From assembly GCF_011386835.1 (NCBI RefSeq), contig NC_088798.1, positions 4,340,001 to 4,404,000 on the forward strand: a DNA stretch of 64,000 nucleotides, read 5' to 3'. Origin of the DNA: Chrysemys picta bellii. Taxonomy: Eukaryota > Chordata > Testudines > Emydidae. Position 1 is the first letter of the stretch; each line of letters opens with the position of its first letter. The notes below the pieces were generated by a model. It did not search any database, was not told the DNA's origin, and saw nothing but the letters and a program-made list of their open reading frames with translations. The position numbers and the translations under genes were made by a program. This document shows positions 1 through 12,270 of the stretch, one piece after another.

Positions 1-60
1 TAGATTATAAGCTCTTTGGGGCAGGGGCTGCCTCTGACCAGCCCACGGGGGCCATGATCT
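1..60 (-). repeat. MIR/CORE-SINE-like tail fragment (tentative)
   Basis: The first 30 bases read like the 'AGATTATAAGCTCTTTGGGG' module that recurs near the end of amniote MIR-type SINEs. A similar module appears near 35,837 and 37,690. Only a short piece is visible because the window begins here, so family and orientation are uncertain. Confidence 0.35.
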
Positions 61-1860
61 CAGTCAGGACCTCTATTCGCTATTGTCACATAAATAACAA
101 AGGCGAGCTTCCGTCCAAACCCTTCCACTGGGTCCCTGCCTCAGGCCGGAAGCCTCTGCTGGGAATGTCTCTCTTCAGACAGTAGGAGGCCAGGAATATC
201 CGGGGAAGGGTGCTCAAGTTACCCGAAACCATAACAAAACTGCCACAAGGCGGATGAGCAGAGCTGTCTGCCCGAGGACATTTCAGCAAGGCTGTTTGCT
301 GAACAAGCTAAACAAGACGTTCAAACACTACCGACAAGATGAACAGGTCCATCTCCAGCACCCCTCTTTCTGAGGCACCCCAGGGTTCCCCTTGTCATCG
401 TCCTTGTTACGGAGACAATGACTAGAGAGGAAGAGACAGGATCTGATTGGTGAAGGCAGCAGACTCGGGTTCTCTCTGAATTGAGGAACAGGGGTGAATA
501 AAACCCGGCCATACTAACCTGTCCTACTGGGGTAGCTGGCTGCCTGGGGATGGAGGAGGGTTCAGTACGTGCTGTTGTCATTTGGCACCATACCGCTCTG
601 CCCAGTCAAATAAATGTTTCTCCAGCTCTCGCTTCATTACAGAAAAACAGGTCTGCCCTGTTAAAAGCGGCCAGGAGGGGAGGAACGGGACGCCGTTGGA
701 GATGGAAGCAGCATTCGGAACCTTTCATGTACCAGCTTGCTGGTTTGACTCCCGCCCAGGTCAATCGTGACCCAACCTGATACTGTCTGATGTGGGTTTG
801 GTGGACCTTGTCCTGTTCCCCGGAAGAGTTTTCATAAGCGCTCGGCACCGGCCCGCTGCCATCCCTATCCTGGATGGTTTACTAATGACTTCAGCGGGAG
901 CAGAGAGAGGCCAGTGCTGCGCGCTGGTCAGAATCCCACATCCACAGCAGGGAGAACGCCATCCAACCAGCTGGTCCCTGCTTGGGGCGCTTTGGCAGTG
1001 GGACCCAGGCGGTAGCTGACTGTTTGAGCCTAGGGCGTGACTTCTCCACGTTTGGCTCCATGCAGAGACTGAAACCAAAGGCCTCCTGGGACTGACCTGG
1101 GCATAAGCTGAAGCTCTCAGTTCAGGTGCCGGGGTTGACCCGTTTGCCTTGGCGCATTATGGACGCCAGCACGTTCCACCCGCATTGCATTCGCTGAGAC
1201 CGTGTATGGCCAAGGCAGCGTCGTCGACTTGTTCTTTCCTGTGACGTTGCTGCTGAAGAGGAGGTTGGGGCGTTCTCAGGAGTGCCGAATTGTGCTCCCC
1301 GGTAAAGTATTGCCCACTACTCAGTAAGCGGGGTTGAGGAGCATCCAGAAGGCAGGATTCCCTGGCGTGGCTGTGTCCTGCCCTGGAGTCAGAAGAGGCA
1401 GTAAGGATGGACACATTGATCTGGATGAAGTAGGTACCATCCTTATAGGTGCCTAGAGCCTGACATCTCATGTGCTGGGGCTGGAAATATGGCAGCAGAG
1501 CATTCTCGTGGTGACAACCTGTTCTTGGGATGGGCCTGTGCCCACAAGCCATCTGCACACCGAGCTCCAGCCGGACTCCGTGGGAGCCTTGCCCAGAGAG
1601 GGTGGCCAGGCCTGAGAGGCTGCGCTGAGCAGACCAAGCAGCACCTCTGAACCCTTTTGAAGTAACACCGTGTAAATGCCTAGACACTGAGTTCAGGTTG
1701 AAGCAGATGCTGCTTGTGCAGGACTCCATATTGATCTCCCGCCAAGGCTGCTTGGGATGGGAAGTGCAAGTCAAAGAGCAGAAAGATAGTCTTGCCTTCT
1801 CGGACTCAGGCAGGTAAGAGACTCCTCTCTGGATGTCCACTGTCAGTACAGCCAGTTATA
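61..1860. other. Intergenic DNA, no gene recognised
   Basis: GC-rich sequence with only short open frames on both strands. The longest, 1157 to 1840 on the minus strand, has no recognisable domain, and its composition is that of random GC-rich translation. I see no splice-delimited conserved peptide, RNA gene or clear repeat. Confidence 0.5.
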
Positions 1861-2165
1861 ACGTACGTTTATTTCTGAGAAGATGCCAGCCGCCTCCCGG
1901 AACGGAGGGAAGATTAGAGCCCTGCAAATCCAGATCTGCACTTTATATCTGCGGATGCGGTTGTACCGTTTACCATCTTTGCGGATCGGGTGTGGAGCCA
2001 AATGTCTGTATCCGTGCAGGGCTCTAACCGTGCGACAGGGTGCTGGTTGGGTGCAGATGCGCATACGTCTAAAAGGTGGAGTGCAGCACACAGGTCGGAT
2101 ACAAGTTAATGATCTCGGATGCGGATCCAAATGTTTGTATCTGCGCAGGGCTCTCGGGATAGGAT
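1861..2165. repeat. Dispersed repeat with internal duplication and inverted ends
   Basis: A block rich in 'GCGGAT' and 'GGATC' words. The phrase CCAAATGTCTGTATCC followed by GTGCAGGGCTCT (about 1994 to 2026) recurs with few changes at about 2127 to 2154. An inverted AGAGCCCTGC occurs at 1915 and faces the two GCAGGGCTCT copies. This resembles a repeat common in turtle genomes, by memory only. I could not assign a class. Confidence 0.5.
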
Positions 2166-3996
2166 GTGACAGCTGAACAATACCAAGAGGGCTTGATGGG
2201 GATTCATGCGCTAACCTTTCACCTCCAGAGATTAGGCAGGAGGATTTCATTCGGATGATGCAGCACCTGGTGCTGAGTGAAGTTTTTGCTCTTCACTCGT
2301 GGTTCAGCAGGGGATTCTAACGCACGAGGAAGTGAATCGCTTGCCCAAGGTGTCAGACTGTGTTACTCTACACTCGACCACAGGATACGCCTGCTCAAGC
2401 ACGGCGGGGACGGGATTATTTTTATGAGCATTCAAGTTTGCAGCTGTACGTGGGCTGGACACGGGAGAAGAACGACCAGCAAGAAAAGCATGGTAGAAGA
2501 GGACAGCAACAAAGGATGAGGATATGATGGAAAGACTCTGTCAAGAGGTTTGATGAGAAAAGACCTCCAAACCTGTGTCACGGACCAGGAGTGGCAAAGC
2601 ATTGGGGACACCTCCCACCCCGTGTAAACGGGAAAAGGAGTTGAGAAGTGAAGTGATATTTACAGCTATACAAGCCAAGCCAATAACCAATCCAGCCCCA
2701 TAAGCGGAGGGGAAAAGCAATGTTTGCTCAGTGCTCAGGCCTGGCTAAGGACGTGCTGGCTTGGGATTTGCTAATCCCTGTTCTCTGAAGCCCCAGGCAC
2801 TGGCCGACCCCACACGTTTTGGAGCACTGCTCTGCTCTATGCTCCTGCTTCGCCACCGCCACCAGACAACAGCCTCTGTCCTGTTCACGTTTGCCCACAA
2901 GCAGCCAAGAGTCTGGTGGTCTCACCCCCAGCCCATGTGGATGTTCAGCCACATTAAAAGGACACCCCTCCCCCCCCCCCCCGGTGCTGTTTGGCAGGGC
3001 TGGGAGTCTCTGCTCATGTCAACAATCCCTTAGCCGTGAGCTGTTGCTCCCCGAGATCTGTGCCCAAGGCAGGACTGTGTCCACATGGAGCCCACTCCGG
3101 AGGGGGCTGCCCAGCCTGTGGCCGTTCCCCCTCCCAGCACCGCTGTCGAGGGAGCCGTAAGGCTACCCTCCGTGTGCCGCACGCAGACGCAGGCGGGACC
3201 GAGCGGGCCGCGATGGAGCATTCAGAAACGGAGCTTCTTCATGGGGCAGCGGGAACAGTGGGTCTGGGTTGGGCTCGGGTGGGGTAGTCACGCCTGCACC
3301 CGGAGGCAGAGTCAGGCCTGCACGGCCCCCCGAACGTATGAGATCCAGCCCCGGCTTGAATGCGGCAGGTGCACCTGAGCCGCACCCAGCTTGGCTCCGG
3401 CCACGGGGCGCGAGAGTGCCCGGCGGCCAGCTGGAAAGCAAAGTGCTTGCGCCATCAATCTGCCCTGGGGAAAAGGCCGCAGTTTAACTAAACAGCAGAG
3501 GGGTTTTTGGCAGCGGTTGACAAGCTCTCCCTCCCTGCACGCAGCCCAGAGATTAATTCCAGATGTCCCCACATACGCATGTCCGGGTACGCTCTCCTCC
3601 TCGCCTTTCAGGGCCGGCTCCCTTTCTTTTCGGCAGCTGCAGCACGAGCGCGTCCCCATCCAAAGCCAACGTCCGTCAGAAGGCAGCGGGGTGCAGGACG
3701 TCACCATTTAACCCCCTGGGCTGGCAGTTCACGGGACAGTAGTTCTATAGGAGGTCAAAAGACGAGCCTGGGAGCTTAGATTCATAACTGCTCGACGCTA
3801 AAAATCATGGACTGAATCGACACACGGGATGTCCGGCTTATTACAACAGCCTGTGACCTCCTACACCCGCCCCTACTCCCCACACACACCATGACGGGAG
3901 AGGTGTTAACGGGCCACTTCGCTTTGAATGGGCCCTTGAAATATGTGCAACTACGTATGCTAAACAACCTGTTCCACCTTGTCTGTAGGTGTGACA
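2166..3996. other. Intergenic DNA, no gene recognised; poly(C) run
   Basis: No supportable gene. A homopolymer C run lies near 2968 to 2982. The stretch 3085 to 3700 is GC-rich with overlapping open frames in several phases, typical of high GC rather than coding. None encodes a family I recognise. Confidence 0.45.
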
Positions 3997-4085
3997 CTCG
4001 GAGTGTGTCTACATGGCGATTAAACAGCCCCCGAGCCCTGAGCGGACGCAGGTTTTAATTGCTCAGTGTAGACATACCCTCGGAG
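3997..4085. mobile_element. Short palindromic MITE
   Basis: The two ends are inverted copies. The left end reads CTCGGAGTGTGTCTACATGG and the right end, read on the other strand, begins CTCCGAGGGTATGTCTACAC. Both continue into an ATTAAA word, giving imperfect inverted repeats of about 28 to 30 bases in an element of about 89 bp. There is no room for a transposase, so it is non-autonomous. The family is not assigned, and 'GTGTCTACA'-type ends recur in other elements of this window. Confidence 0.55.
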
Positions 4086-4116
4086 TACGGGTCCCAGCCC
4101 TGAAGGCGAGCTCAGT

Positions 4117-4203
4117 GCGGTTCGAAAGCTTGTCTCTCTCACCAACAGAAGTTGGTCCAATAAAAGTTATTACCTCCCCCAGCCTGTCTCTCTAATATCC
4201 AAC
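4117..4203 (+). repeat. Unclassified dispersed repeat tail
   Basis: It carries the phrase 'AGTTGGTCCAATAAAAG' followed by 'CCTGTCTCTCTAATATCC'. A diverged fragment of the same sequence, 'GCTGGTCCAATAAAAGATAT' then 'CTTGTCTCTC', is at 38,358 to 38,408. Two copies of the same phrase in 64 kb show it is dispersed. The class is unknown. Confidence 0.5.
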
Positions 4204-4536
4204 CACGCTGCCTGCTAGAATAGGTCTGACTTTCTCTCCCCGCTCCTCCCTTTCAGCCCCTTCTTCTGATGCTGGCATAAGAACAAGTCTAATGCCCTGC
4301 CTGGCTGAGTGATTTCAGCCAGAAATATTCAGGACACAGACAGAGCTCAGGAGTAGCTTTTACTGCCATGCCCTGCTGAGGTGCTCCCCACAGCCCCCCG
4401 CCACATGGCTGCCTATATCCAGACGCGGAGTGTTTCCAGCAAGTGGCCAAGCGCCGTGGGGAAAGGGAAATGCCAGATCTTCCTTCCTCAGGGGAGAGAG
4501 GAGCTGGGAGCCAGGGGACAAGGGATGGGTTTGATG
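4204..4536. other. Intergenic DNA, nothing recognised
   Basis: No open frame of note, no RNA gene and no repeat that I can name. Confidence 0.4.
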
Positions 4537-4659
4537 TAGGGTGACCAGATGTCCTGATTTTATAGGGACAGACCCGATTTTTGGGTCTTTTTCTTATATA
4601 GGCTCCTATTACCCCCCACCCCCGTCCTGATTTTTCACACTTGCTGTCTGGTCACCCTA
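4537..4659 (+). mobile_element. hAT-type MITE, 123 bp, copy 1
   Basis: The element begins TAGGGTGACCAGA and ends TCTGGTCACCCTA, perfect 13-bp terminal inverted repeats. It is flanked by the 8-bp target duplication GTTTGATG (4529 to 4536) and GTTTGACG (4660 to 4667), one mismatch. Eight-base duplications and TAGGG-type ends fit hAT superfamily transposons. At 123 bp it cannot encode a transposase. Two other copies in this window have exactly the same length. Confidence 0.85.
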
Positions 4660-5189
4660 GTTTGACGTGGCTCAAGGAGGGGAAATCCGGATGCTCCCTG
4701 GGCATGGTATCCCGTCTGTGAGTGGGATGGGTGTGTGTGCTTTGATAATTATTGATAGTGGATCTGGATCTGTCACTAGCTGGGTGTTTCTGCAGCGGGG
4801 CAGGGGGAGGAGCAGTTGGGACATGGGGACAGAGTCCCTGCGCCCAGCTCTAAGAGTGGAGGACTCATGAGATTCCCCCCTTAGACAGGTGAGGGCAAAA
4901 GGCCAAACTGCAGAGCCTGCCGAGCTCTGGAGGGACCAGAAAGAGGGCAATGGTGCGGCATCGTCACTGGCCGGGGTGGAGAGGGAAGCAAAGTCACTGT
5001 GTTCCCGAAGGGGAAGGGATTGAAAGGAAGGTTCCTGTGTCTGTCCAAAGGGCCGTTTGGCTCCATTCTGCTTTGGAGGTTTGGACGGTTGTACTTCCCG
5101 TACTTCGGGCTGGATTCTGTGCTCCTGAGGGGGCTCGTGCTGGTTGCAAGGATTGAAAAAACAACAACAACCCATAATCAAAGGTTTGG
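4660..5189. other. Intergenic DNA, no gene recognised
   Basis: The longest open frame (4672 to 5181, minus, 169 codons) is proline and serine rich with no family resemblance, and its high GC makes chance openness likely. No RNA gene or clear repeat seen. Confidence 0.4.
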
Positions 5190-5420
5190 AAGGGATTTGA
5201 ACCCTCCTGCTTCAGGGCATAAGCCAACCTCTACCTGATGGGGTCAGGAGGAAAGGTTCCCATCATTGCCCGCAGCTGGGCTTCATGCACCTTCCTCTGA
5301 CGTAGCTGGAGCTGTGTCCTGGACAGGATGCACTGGGGTTCTGATTCCATCTGGCACGGCCAGGCTAACCCGCCAGAGGGCTTATCGTTTGCAGCTGCCC
5401 GGCTGAGGCAAACCAGGTGA
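5190..5420 (+). mobile_element. Diverged CR1-like LINE 3' fragment
   Basis: Words such as 'CAGGGCATAAGCCAACC', 'GATGGGGTCAGGAGGAAAG' and 'TGCACCTTCCTCTGA' in this order match my memory of the 3' region of reptile CR1 retrotransposons. There is no open frame and no 3' terminal repeat to fix the end, so this is an old fragment. The assignment is from memory. Confidence 0.5.
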
Positions 5421-5587
5421 CGGCTGTGTGAGAGGGGGCTGGCAGGGAGATTTTGGGGTGTAGGCTCCACTGCCCTTTACTGAATGGGATCAGAATTGCT
5501 CAGAGGCAGGGTGACTGTCGCCCTCTTGTGGCAGAAGCCTGCAGAGGACGCTGGCCCTAGCACTTCTGTGGCTAGCGGGGCTTCTCT

Positions 5588-5740
5588 TCGGCTACGTCTG
5601 CACTATAAGATAGGGCGTGATTCCCAGCTCGTGCATACATCCTCGCCCCGCTAGCTCAGTGAGCGTGACCATGGGCATCAGTAGGAGTGGAGCCGTGGTA
5701 GCATGGGCGGGGGCCAGGATGAGGACTTACTCACAGCCCC
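5588..5740. repeat. Possible MITE fragment
   Basis: It begins with 'GGCTACGTCTGCACTATAAG', a variant of the GTCTACACT-type end seen in other short elements here, followed by CpG-bearing sequence. The matching opposite end was not found, so it is a fragment or a chance resemblance. Confidence 0.3.
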
Positions 5741-8700
5741 GGCTTGCCGCGTTAACAGAGGCCGTGTTTACGGAGCTCGGCGCTGCGTCTCCAGTCCCAC
5801 TCCCAGGGCGGGTATTCGGCTGCTCTGCCTGTTGTCCGGGGGCTGCAGCCAGATTTGTGATACCCGGTGCTGTGGAGGTGAGCAGCGCCTGGTAGCCCAG
5901 GGGTTGGTAGCAGCCGACCTTGGAGCAACAGGTATCTGGTGGGAGGGGGCTCATTCCCTGGGGGGAAATGTCTACGCACAAGGACAAGACCCGATGCTGG
6001 CTTTCTAAGTGCTGCTCTGGGGAGCCGGAGATGGTGCTGGAACCAATCCCTTTCGTTGTTGTTACTCCTGGGATGGCTTCACCACTGTCCATGGCAGAAC
6101 AACTTGGGGTCTTGAACGGACAGCGCTGCCCCCGGGAGCAGTGACCAGCCAGCAGGGCCTTGGTGAAGAGACAAGCTGGGTCCGCCCCTACCTCGGCATT
6201 TCCCTGCCTGGCCGGAGTCCTTGTGGGCCTGGGGAAGGTTATGTGCATTGCCATGGGCTTGCCCGGGAGATGGCTGGTCTCCCAGCACCCTGGTCTGCCT
6301 CACGCTGCTGGCCCTTCTCCTACCCAGTCATGGCTGCAGTTCCCCTTCCAGATCGAGACCCCCCTGCTGTTTCCTCATGGTCTTGGGCCCAGGCCCTGCT
6401 GCCCTCAGGGGTGCCAGGAGCATCGCTGACTGCCAGCTTGGCTAACCCGTTCTCTGGGACACTGGGAGTGCATGCGCCCGCCACCCCCATCAGCTCCACC
6501 CGGCACCTCTCTATGGCCACCGGCGATAGGAATCAGAGCGATGGGGGCCGAGGAGGTAGCCGGCTGCTTTGGGGGTGGGCTGGTTCTTGCTCCCGCTGCT
6601 GGGTACCCGAATACTAGAGATGCTCCCTAGGCCAATAAACGGGAGCCCTCCATGCGTAGGGTGGGTGGGAGCAGGGGAACTCCCTCTGACTGCCTAGGGG
6701 CTGCACACCCCGGCCTCCCGCCATTACATTGCATGGGCCATGTCCTGGCCGTTGCACACCGCAGCCTCTGCAGAGCCCTGATGCTAAGAGGTCCCTGAAA
6801 GCTACCCGGCCCCCCATGCGCCATCTCCCAGGGGAGGAATCCCATTCCCACTGCACGTTGCCAGGCATCGGGCCGGCCAGTGGCAAGCGCTCCCTTACGC
6901 CATGCTGGTGTTACCTAAAGCTGAGCCGAGGAAAATTGATCTCCCCAGCGAGTGGGCGAGCCCAGCCAGGGAATTGAGGCAGAAAACCCCACAACGGGTC
7001 CCAGACTAAGTGACAAGTTTGACTCAGACGTTCCTGACCAATGCGCCCGCTGCCTCGGCTAACGGAGCATTGATTCCAAATGCAACGGCCTGGCCTGGCT
7101 GAATTCCCCAGGGAGGGGCTGGGATTACTGGGGGGCTGGGGGCAGCTTGATTTGAAGCCATGTTCCCTCCCTCCCGCCGCCCACCAGCGCTGCTCTCCCA
7201 AGAAGCCAGCCAGACCTCTGGACTGTCAGGGTCTCTCTCTCACACCCCCGCGCTGCCCCTTCATTCCTTGGCAAGCGACATGGGTTTCTGGCTGCACATC
7301 CCTGATGCTGGCACGTGGGGGCCTGCGCTCTCCTCCCAGTGGCCTGTTCCCCTCCCCCAGGCAGGCGGCAACGCAGACAGCAATGCTCCAGGACATCCGG
7401 CTGTGAGGCGCTGCTCCTGGCTGCTGTGTGGCTCTGCTGTGCAAAGACCGTGCTCAGCCCTTCTGGTCCGACCTGGCCCGCTTTGTGGGGTGTGGGACTG
7501 GCCCGCGCTGCCCTGATCCGCTCTCCCTGCGGTGAGCCGAGCTCCAGCACCTGTTTCCCTGCATGCCTCTCTGCAGCCCGCAGCCCAGTTCTAAGGCCAT
7601 GGGAAATCCGGTCCCATTACCGCCATTCAAGCACAGCCCATCCTATAGCCAAGCTGTGTTGGGAGGCTCCAGGAGCAGCGTTTGCTGCAAGGGTTAGGCT
7701 GGAAGGCAAGCTATTAAACTTGCAGCTCTGTGAATCCATTGGCTGGAAACCCCACATCAGGCACAGGGAGGAGTCACAGCGGGGCTGCAGCCCCATGGCC
7801 TGCCCGTGGGTTGGGATGTGTCCCCATGGAGTTCTGTGCCTGAAGCCAGAGTAGTCAGGCCACGAAAGGGAGGGTTTATTCCCCCCTCCAGTCCATTTCA
7901 TCCCGAAGGATCGCCTGTATAAAGCAATGGCGCCCCACATTGCAGCTGGCTCTGGGGTGGAACGCAGCAGTGGTTTTAACAGCCCACTGCAATGCTGCGC
8001 AAAAAAATGGAGACAGAACATAGAACCTGGGCCCTGCTCTTCTTTCTTACCCTGGGGTGAGTCCTGAGTGGGTGGGATTCCATGAGAACCCAGAATCCCT
8101 GGCGCTAACATCTGCACTGATGCTCGCTCGCTTCTGATCTTCTGGAAGAGGAGGGCCAAGAAATTCCTTCCATATATATATATATTTTAAATATGCCAAG
8201 GGGGAAGAAATGGGGAAGGAAGAAAAGAAAAATCTTGTGGCCAGGATCAAAGCAACCTGCAGTTTGGAAGCTGTTTGACGAAAATATGGCAAGGTTTATT
8301 TGTCTAACTGGCTGCAGTGAAAGGCCCTTTTGTTTCCAGCTCTGCCATCCGCGTGCTCTCTCTCTCTCTCTTTGGAATTATGCAGTTCGGCATGCCCGAG
8401 AAGGAGCCTACAGTACACATCTTCTGCGCCGTGTTTTCTTACTGTGGGGCTGCGACCCAGGCTCAGGTTGTTTGGTTTGGCTGGCAGCTGGAAGCGCCTG
8501 AATGAACCCAGCGAGCTCGTGTTCCTGCTTCTCCGGGGGCGGGACTTGTCTGCTCTGCTCACTAGGAATGCTTGTATTTTTGTCAAACACAAACCGCCCC
8601 GGTGCCCCTCCCTAAGTTGCGTCACTGAGGTCAGGTGCGAAATAGCCGGGGCTTGTTATTTCAGGCTCAATGTTCTTGCAAAAGCGGCTGTGTTTTCCCC

Positions 8701-8948
8701 CACCCCCCAATCCCAGAGCTACCCAAACTTTCTTCTAAAGCTGCACTCTTTTAAGAGCTATTTTTGTCTTTCCGGCAAATTTCATGAAATGCACCGTTCC
8801 GCCCAGCTGGGCTCTGTACCCAAACAGCTGCCTGCTAGGTACAGCCGTCATCTCCTCTCCGGTAACCAGGACAAACTGGACTTTGATGAGATTTCCTACT
8901 GGAAAAAATAAAAATAAAATCAATCACATCCCAGCTCCTTGCCTTGTA
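5741..8948. other. Intergenic DNA with short microsatellites, no gene recognised
   Basis: GC-rich sequence with many overlapping short frames, none family-like (the longest, 6009 to 6617 plus, 202 codons, reads as low-information G/P/S/W-rich sequence). A (TA)n tract lies at about 8169 to 8186 and a (CT)n tract at about 8356 to 8372. No RNA gene seen. Confidence 0.45.
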
Positions 8949-9178
8949 AACTGAGGTCTGGCGTAGATGCAGGGCAGGCACCCCCCTGCTGGTGTGGACA
9001 CTTTGAAATTGGTTTAAATGTGTCTTAAATTGGTTTAGTTTAAACACATTACGAACAGATTGATGATACTATTCAACTGATAAAAGAGCATCTACACTAG
9101 GGAGAGTTGTGCTGACTCAGCTAAATCAGTTTCTAAACCGACTTTAGTTAACCAGGGTTTAGTAGACTAGTGTTGCAG
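8949..9178. repeat. Possible TTTAAACC-rich palindromic element
   Basis: It holds repeated 'GGTTTAAA', 'TTGGTTTAGTTTAAAC' and 'AACCGACTTTAGTTAACC' words, with a GTAGATGC start and a CATCTACACTAG phrase inside. The layout resembles short inverted-repeat DNA elements elsewhere in the window, but I could not define the ends or a target duplication. Confidence 0.35.
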
Positions 9179-9286
9179 GGTGGGAGATGGACTCCACTCC
9201 ACCTGTGACAAGTTTAGCTCCCCTCCCAGGATGAGGGATGTCAGGGGATAGGCGGGTCAGGTGGCTGAATCAGACCTAAGGTAGAT

Positions 9287-9445
9287 ACAGGACCGCCGTC
9301 AGCTTTTCTGCCGCCCTAGGCGGCGGAAGGTCCCACCCCGCAATGCTGCCCCCCACAGAGGCGGTGGAAGGTCCCGCCACCAAAATACCGCCGTGGTCTC
9401 TGCCCCCCAAATTGTATTGCCCTAGGCGACCGGTGGCGGTATAGC
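9287..9445. repeat. GC-rich dispersed repeat
   Basis: Contains 'CCGCCCTAGGCGGCGGAAGGTCCCACC' style units, repeated as 'GGCGGTGGAAGGTCCCGCC' and ending with 'GCCCTAGGCGACCGG'. The internal repetition suggests a repeat unit, probably of the kind at 14,872 to 15,066. The class is unknown. Confidence 0.4.
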
Positions 9446-11803
9446 ACAGTTCAGCAGAGGGGAACTGTGAGACTCCTCTGGTAGGAGGAGAGGACTTTGG
9501 AGACCCAGAGGAGACATCTCCACAGGCAGGAGGGAGTGGGTGGAAGAGCCTGTTTGTGTTTGAACTTTGAAAGGCACTTGAAAGAAAGGACAGATCTTCA
9601 AGGAGGAGGGTCTAGGCCCAGCTTGAAGTTGGGGTGAAGACTCTGAAGGTTTGAGTTCTGTTTTTGACCCTGTGCAGGGCTTAATAAATTGGCCTCCAGA
9701 AGGAGAAGGTTCTGAGTATCTGGACTGGGTGCCCTCTTAAAGGGGCCACGAGCAGAAGGAGAAACTGAGGCGGGGGGGGGGCACCACAGAGCCGGCCCCA
9801 AGGGGGCGCAGGCCCTGTTACACCCAAGTTCAGCAAAGGGCAGAGTATCAGAAAACAGCTTTGGTAGCCCTGTGTGTTCATCTCCAGCAGAGATCAGTAC
9901 CGAAGTCAGGATTATACAGCACCTGAAAAATCCAAATGAGGTTGTGTCTCCAGCCACCAGTCTGTGTTGCAGCTCAGCCTGTAGGGGGCGCGGCGGACAA
10001 TTGGCTAGCGGAGGGGGCTGTAGGTGAGGACTGGAGTGCGTTAGCAGTGAAGCGGCGGCTTCCTGGGGAGTGTAGTGTAGTCAGGATCTTTCGGGATGAA
10101 AGACACTTTATTCCCGTACGATGTTAGTGTTGCTTTTGGCAGAGCTTGCACGGCACTTGTCTATCATGGCTCTAGACGCTGCTGTCTTCTGAGCGCCAGA
10201 GACGAGTTCAGTTTTTCAAGCAATAAGAAATACATTCCCCTTGCACCTGAAAACAGGGTCTTGGGAAGAAAGCCCTCGCCAAACCTCTAAGAGCCGCTCG
10301 CCCTCGAAGGCAAGATAGAGATGGGGCCCAAAGGGCAAGGATTGCGCCTGGCTCTGCCCTGTCCTGCCGCGGGGTGTTGCTTCAGAGCCAGCTCCGTCAC
10401 TGAGGCTGTTTGTGGGAAAGGAATAGGCTGGGTTCTCCAGTGCCCTGTGCCTGGCGCAGTGCTGGTGCGAGGTGGGTGTGAAATGCTAGTGAATCAGAAC
10501 AGCACTGTGGTGCGCTCACCTTCCGCTGGCAGAAATGAAGGCACAGAGAACCACACCCAGGATCTTGGCTTCCTCGGTGGTTTACCTGTCCAGGTCTCAT
10601 TCCTGCTGAGAAGCCTCCAAGAAAGGGCCGGTCCCATAAGGGAAGGGAAATCCCCAAACCGGTTCATTCTTCCTGGGTTTGTCCCTGAGCCCTGATTGGC
10701 TACTGCAATGCTACCACTACTCCTTGAGTCTTCATGTCATCACGGTTCGGTAACCCTGCCCAGCCAGACCCAGGGCCCCTCGGGTTAGGCCTCGTCCTGA
10801 CCTGTTTGGTTGTGTTTATCGGCTAGGGTGTGATGCTCTGTCTGGTGCGCTCACTTGATGCTGCACTCGCGGGATCTGTGACTCCCCGCCCCCGAGAAGA
10901 TCAGCCCAAACAAGAGGGGGCGGAGTCTGGCATTGAAAAGTGGGTGCAGAGACACCTCTGTTGTCTGTGCAGTGGGGGGGGGGAGGGGAAGGGGCATGGC
11001 TGGAACTCTCCTGTGTCATCCCAATCCTTAGCTTCAGCACCTTGGGACTGGCAGCTCTCACCAGGCACGGGCAGACCAGCCCTGCACAGGCGCTAGTGCT
11101 GTTATCGAGGGGAAATGCTGACCTCTCCCCGCCTGCCCTGCCCTTGGACGGTGCTGGCTCCGGGCCCAGCGGTCAGTTCTGCGAGCACACCTTTGGGTGG
11201 GGTGCACCTAGTGGCCATTAATCCTCTCTTTCCCGTGGCTCATCCTTCTCCAGGGAGCCATCCCTCTGGATTATTTTGGTTCACATCATAATGTGCACAG
11301 GAACCGGCGGCCGCGTCTGGAGATCACAGGCCGGATGCTTTGTGCGTTTATAAAACTTGACGGCTGGCCATGTCTTCCAGCAAACAGTGCCAGCAGCCAC
11401 ATTCTTCTCTCCCTTTTCGCACAGAACTTCCCATTGACTCCAACGGAAGCTCCCTGTGCAGAGCAAGGGAATATGGCCATCCAATCCCAAGCAGGGGAAT
11501 ACGGAGGAGGTGTGGGGGATTGGGGGCTGGTTATACAGCATTGGTGAGACCATTACAGGAAGACTGGGTCCAGTTCTGGTGTTCACGCTTGATTCAAGGT
11601 CTGGAAAACTAGCCTTATAAGAGATTCCAGAAACGGAATCTGCTGAATTTATCCAAGAACGTGGTTTACGAGTCCCGGCAATGGAAGGAGATTTCTGACA
11701 ACAGAGGGCTCTTTATTCTAGCCGAAAAAGTGTACGCTGTCACTCAAACCGAAGTTAGGGGCTTGATGCCGAAACGACTGGGTGAGATTCTCTGGCTTGT
11801 GAT
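9446..11803. other. Intergenic DNA, no gene recognised
   Basis: No open frame with family resemblance and no splice-bounded conserved peptide found on either strand. It contains short G runs at about 9771 to 9780 and 10,974 to 10,982. Nothing else stands out. Confidence 0.45.
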
Positions 11804-12270
11804 ATAGAATCATAGACCTGTCGGGCTGGAAGGACCTCGACGGGTCATCACGTCCAGCCCCCTGCGCTGAGGCAGGACCAAGTAAACCTCGACCATCCCG
11901 GACAGGTGTTTGTCCAACCTGGTCTTCGAAACCTCCCGTGACGGGGATTCCAACCTCCCTTGGTAGCCTGTTCCAGAGCGTAGCTACCCTCACAGTGAGA
12001 AAGTGTCCCTAAAATCTAACCTAAATCTCCTGCCTTCAATGGACATTTGATCACAGTCCCCTTTATAACAGCCCTTAACATCTTTGAAAACCAGTATTGG
12101 GTCCCTCCTCAGTCTGCTTTTCTCAAGGCTAAACAGGATCAGTTTTTTTTAACCTTTCCTCACAGGTCTGGTTTTCTAAACCTTTGATCCCTTTTTTGCC
12201 ATGTTCTGGACTCTCTCCAATTTAGCCACATCTGTCCTCAAGTGCGGGGTGCCCAGAACTGCACTCAGCA
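11804..12270 (-). mobile_element. CR1 LINE 3' end
   Basis: On the plus strand it starts 'ATAGAATCATAG', the reverse of the CR1 3' terminal repeat (ATTCTATGAT-like), so the element points to the minus strand. It continues with 'GGCTGGAAGGACCTCGACGG', 'CCCCCTGCGCTGAGGCAGGA' and 'TCTAACCTAAATCTCC', all standard CR1 3' signatures. On the minus strand a frame reads LWNRLPREVG, like the C-terminal end of the CR1 reverse-transcriptase protein. It is 5' truncated, as most CR1 copies are, and not active. Confidence 0.85.

Noticed and set aside
1157..1840. 227-codon minus-strand open frame
   Set aside because: No domain, low-information composition and no splice or promoter context.
5190..5240. Possible tRNA gene (GGGATTTGAACCC resembles a T-arm)
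   Set aside because: No cloverleaf could be formed around it, and it sits at a CR1-like fragment, where this phrase fits the repeat.
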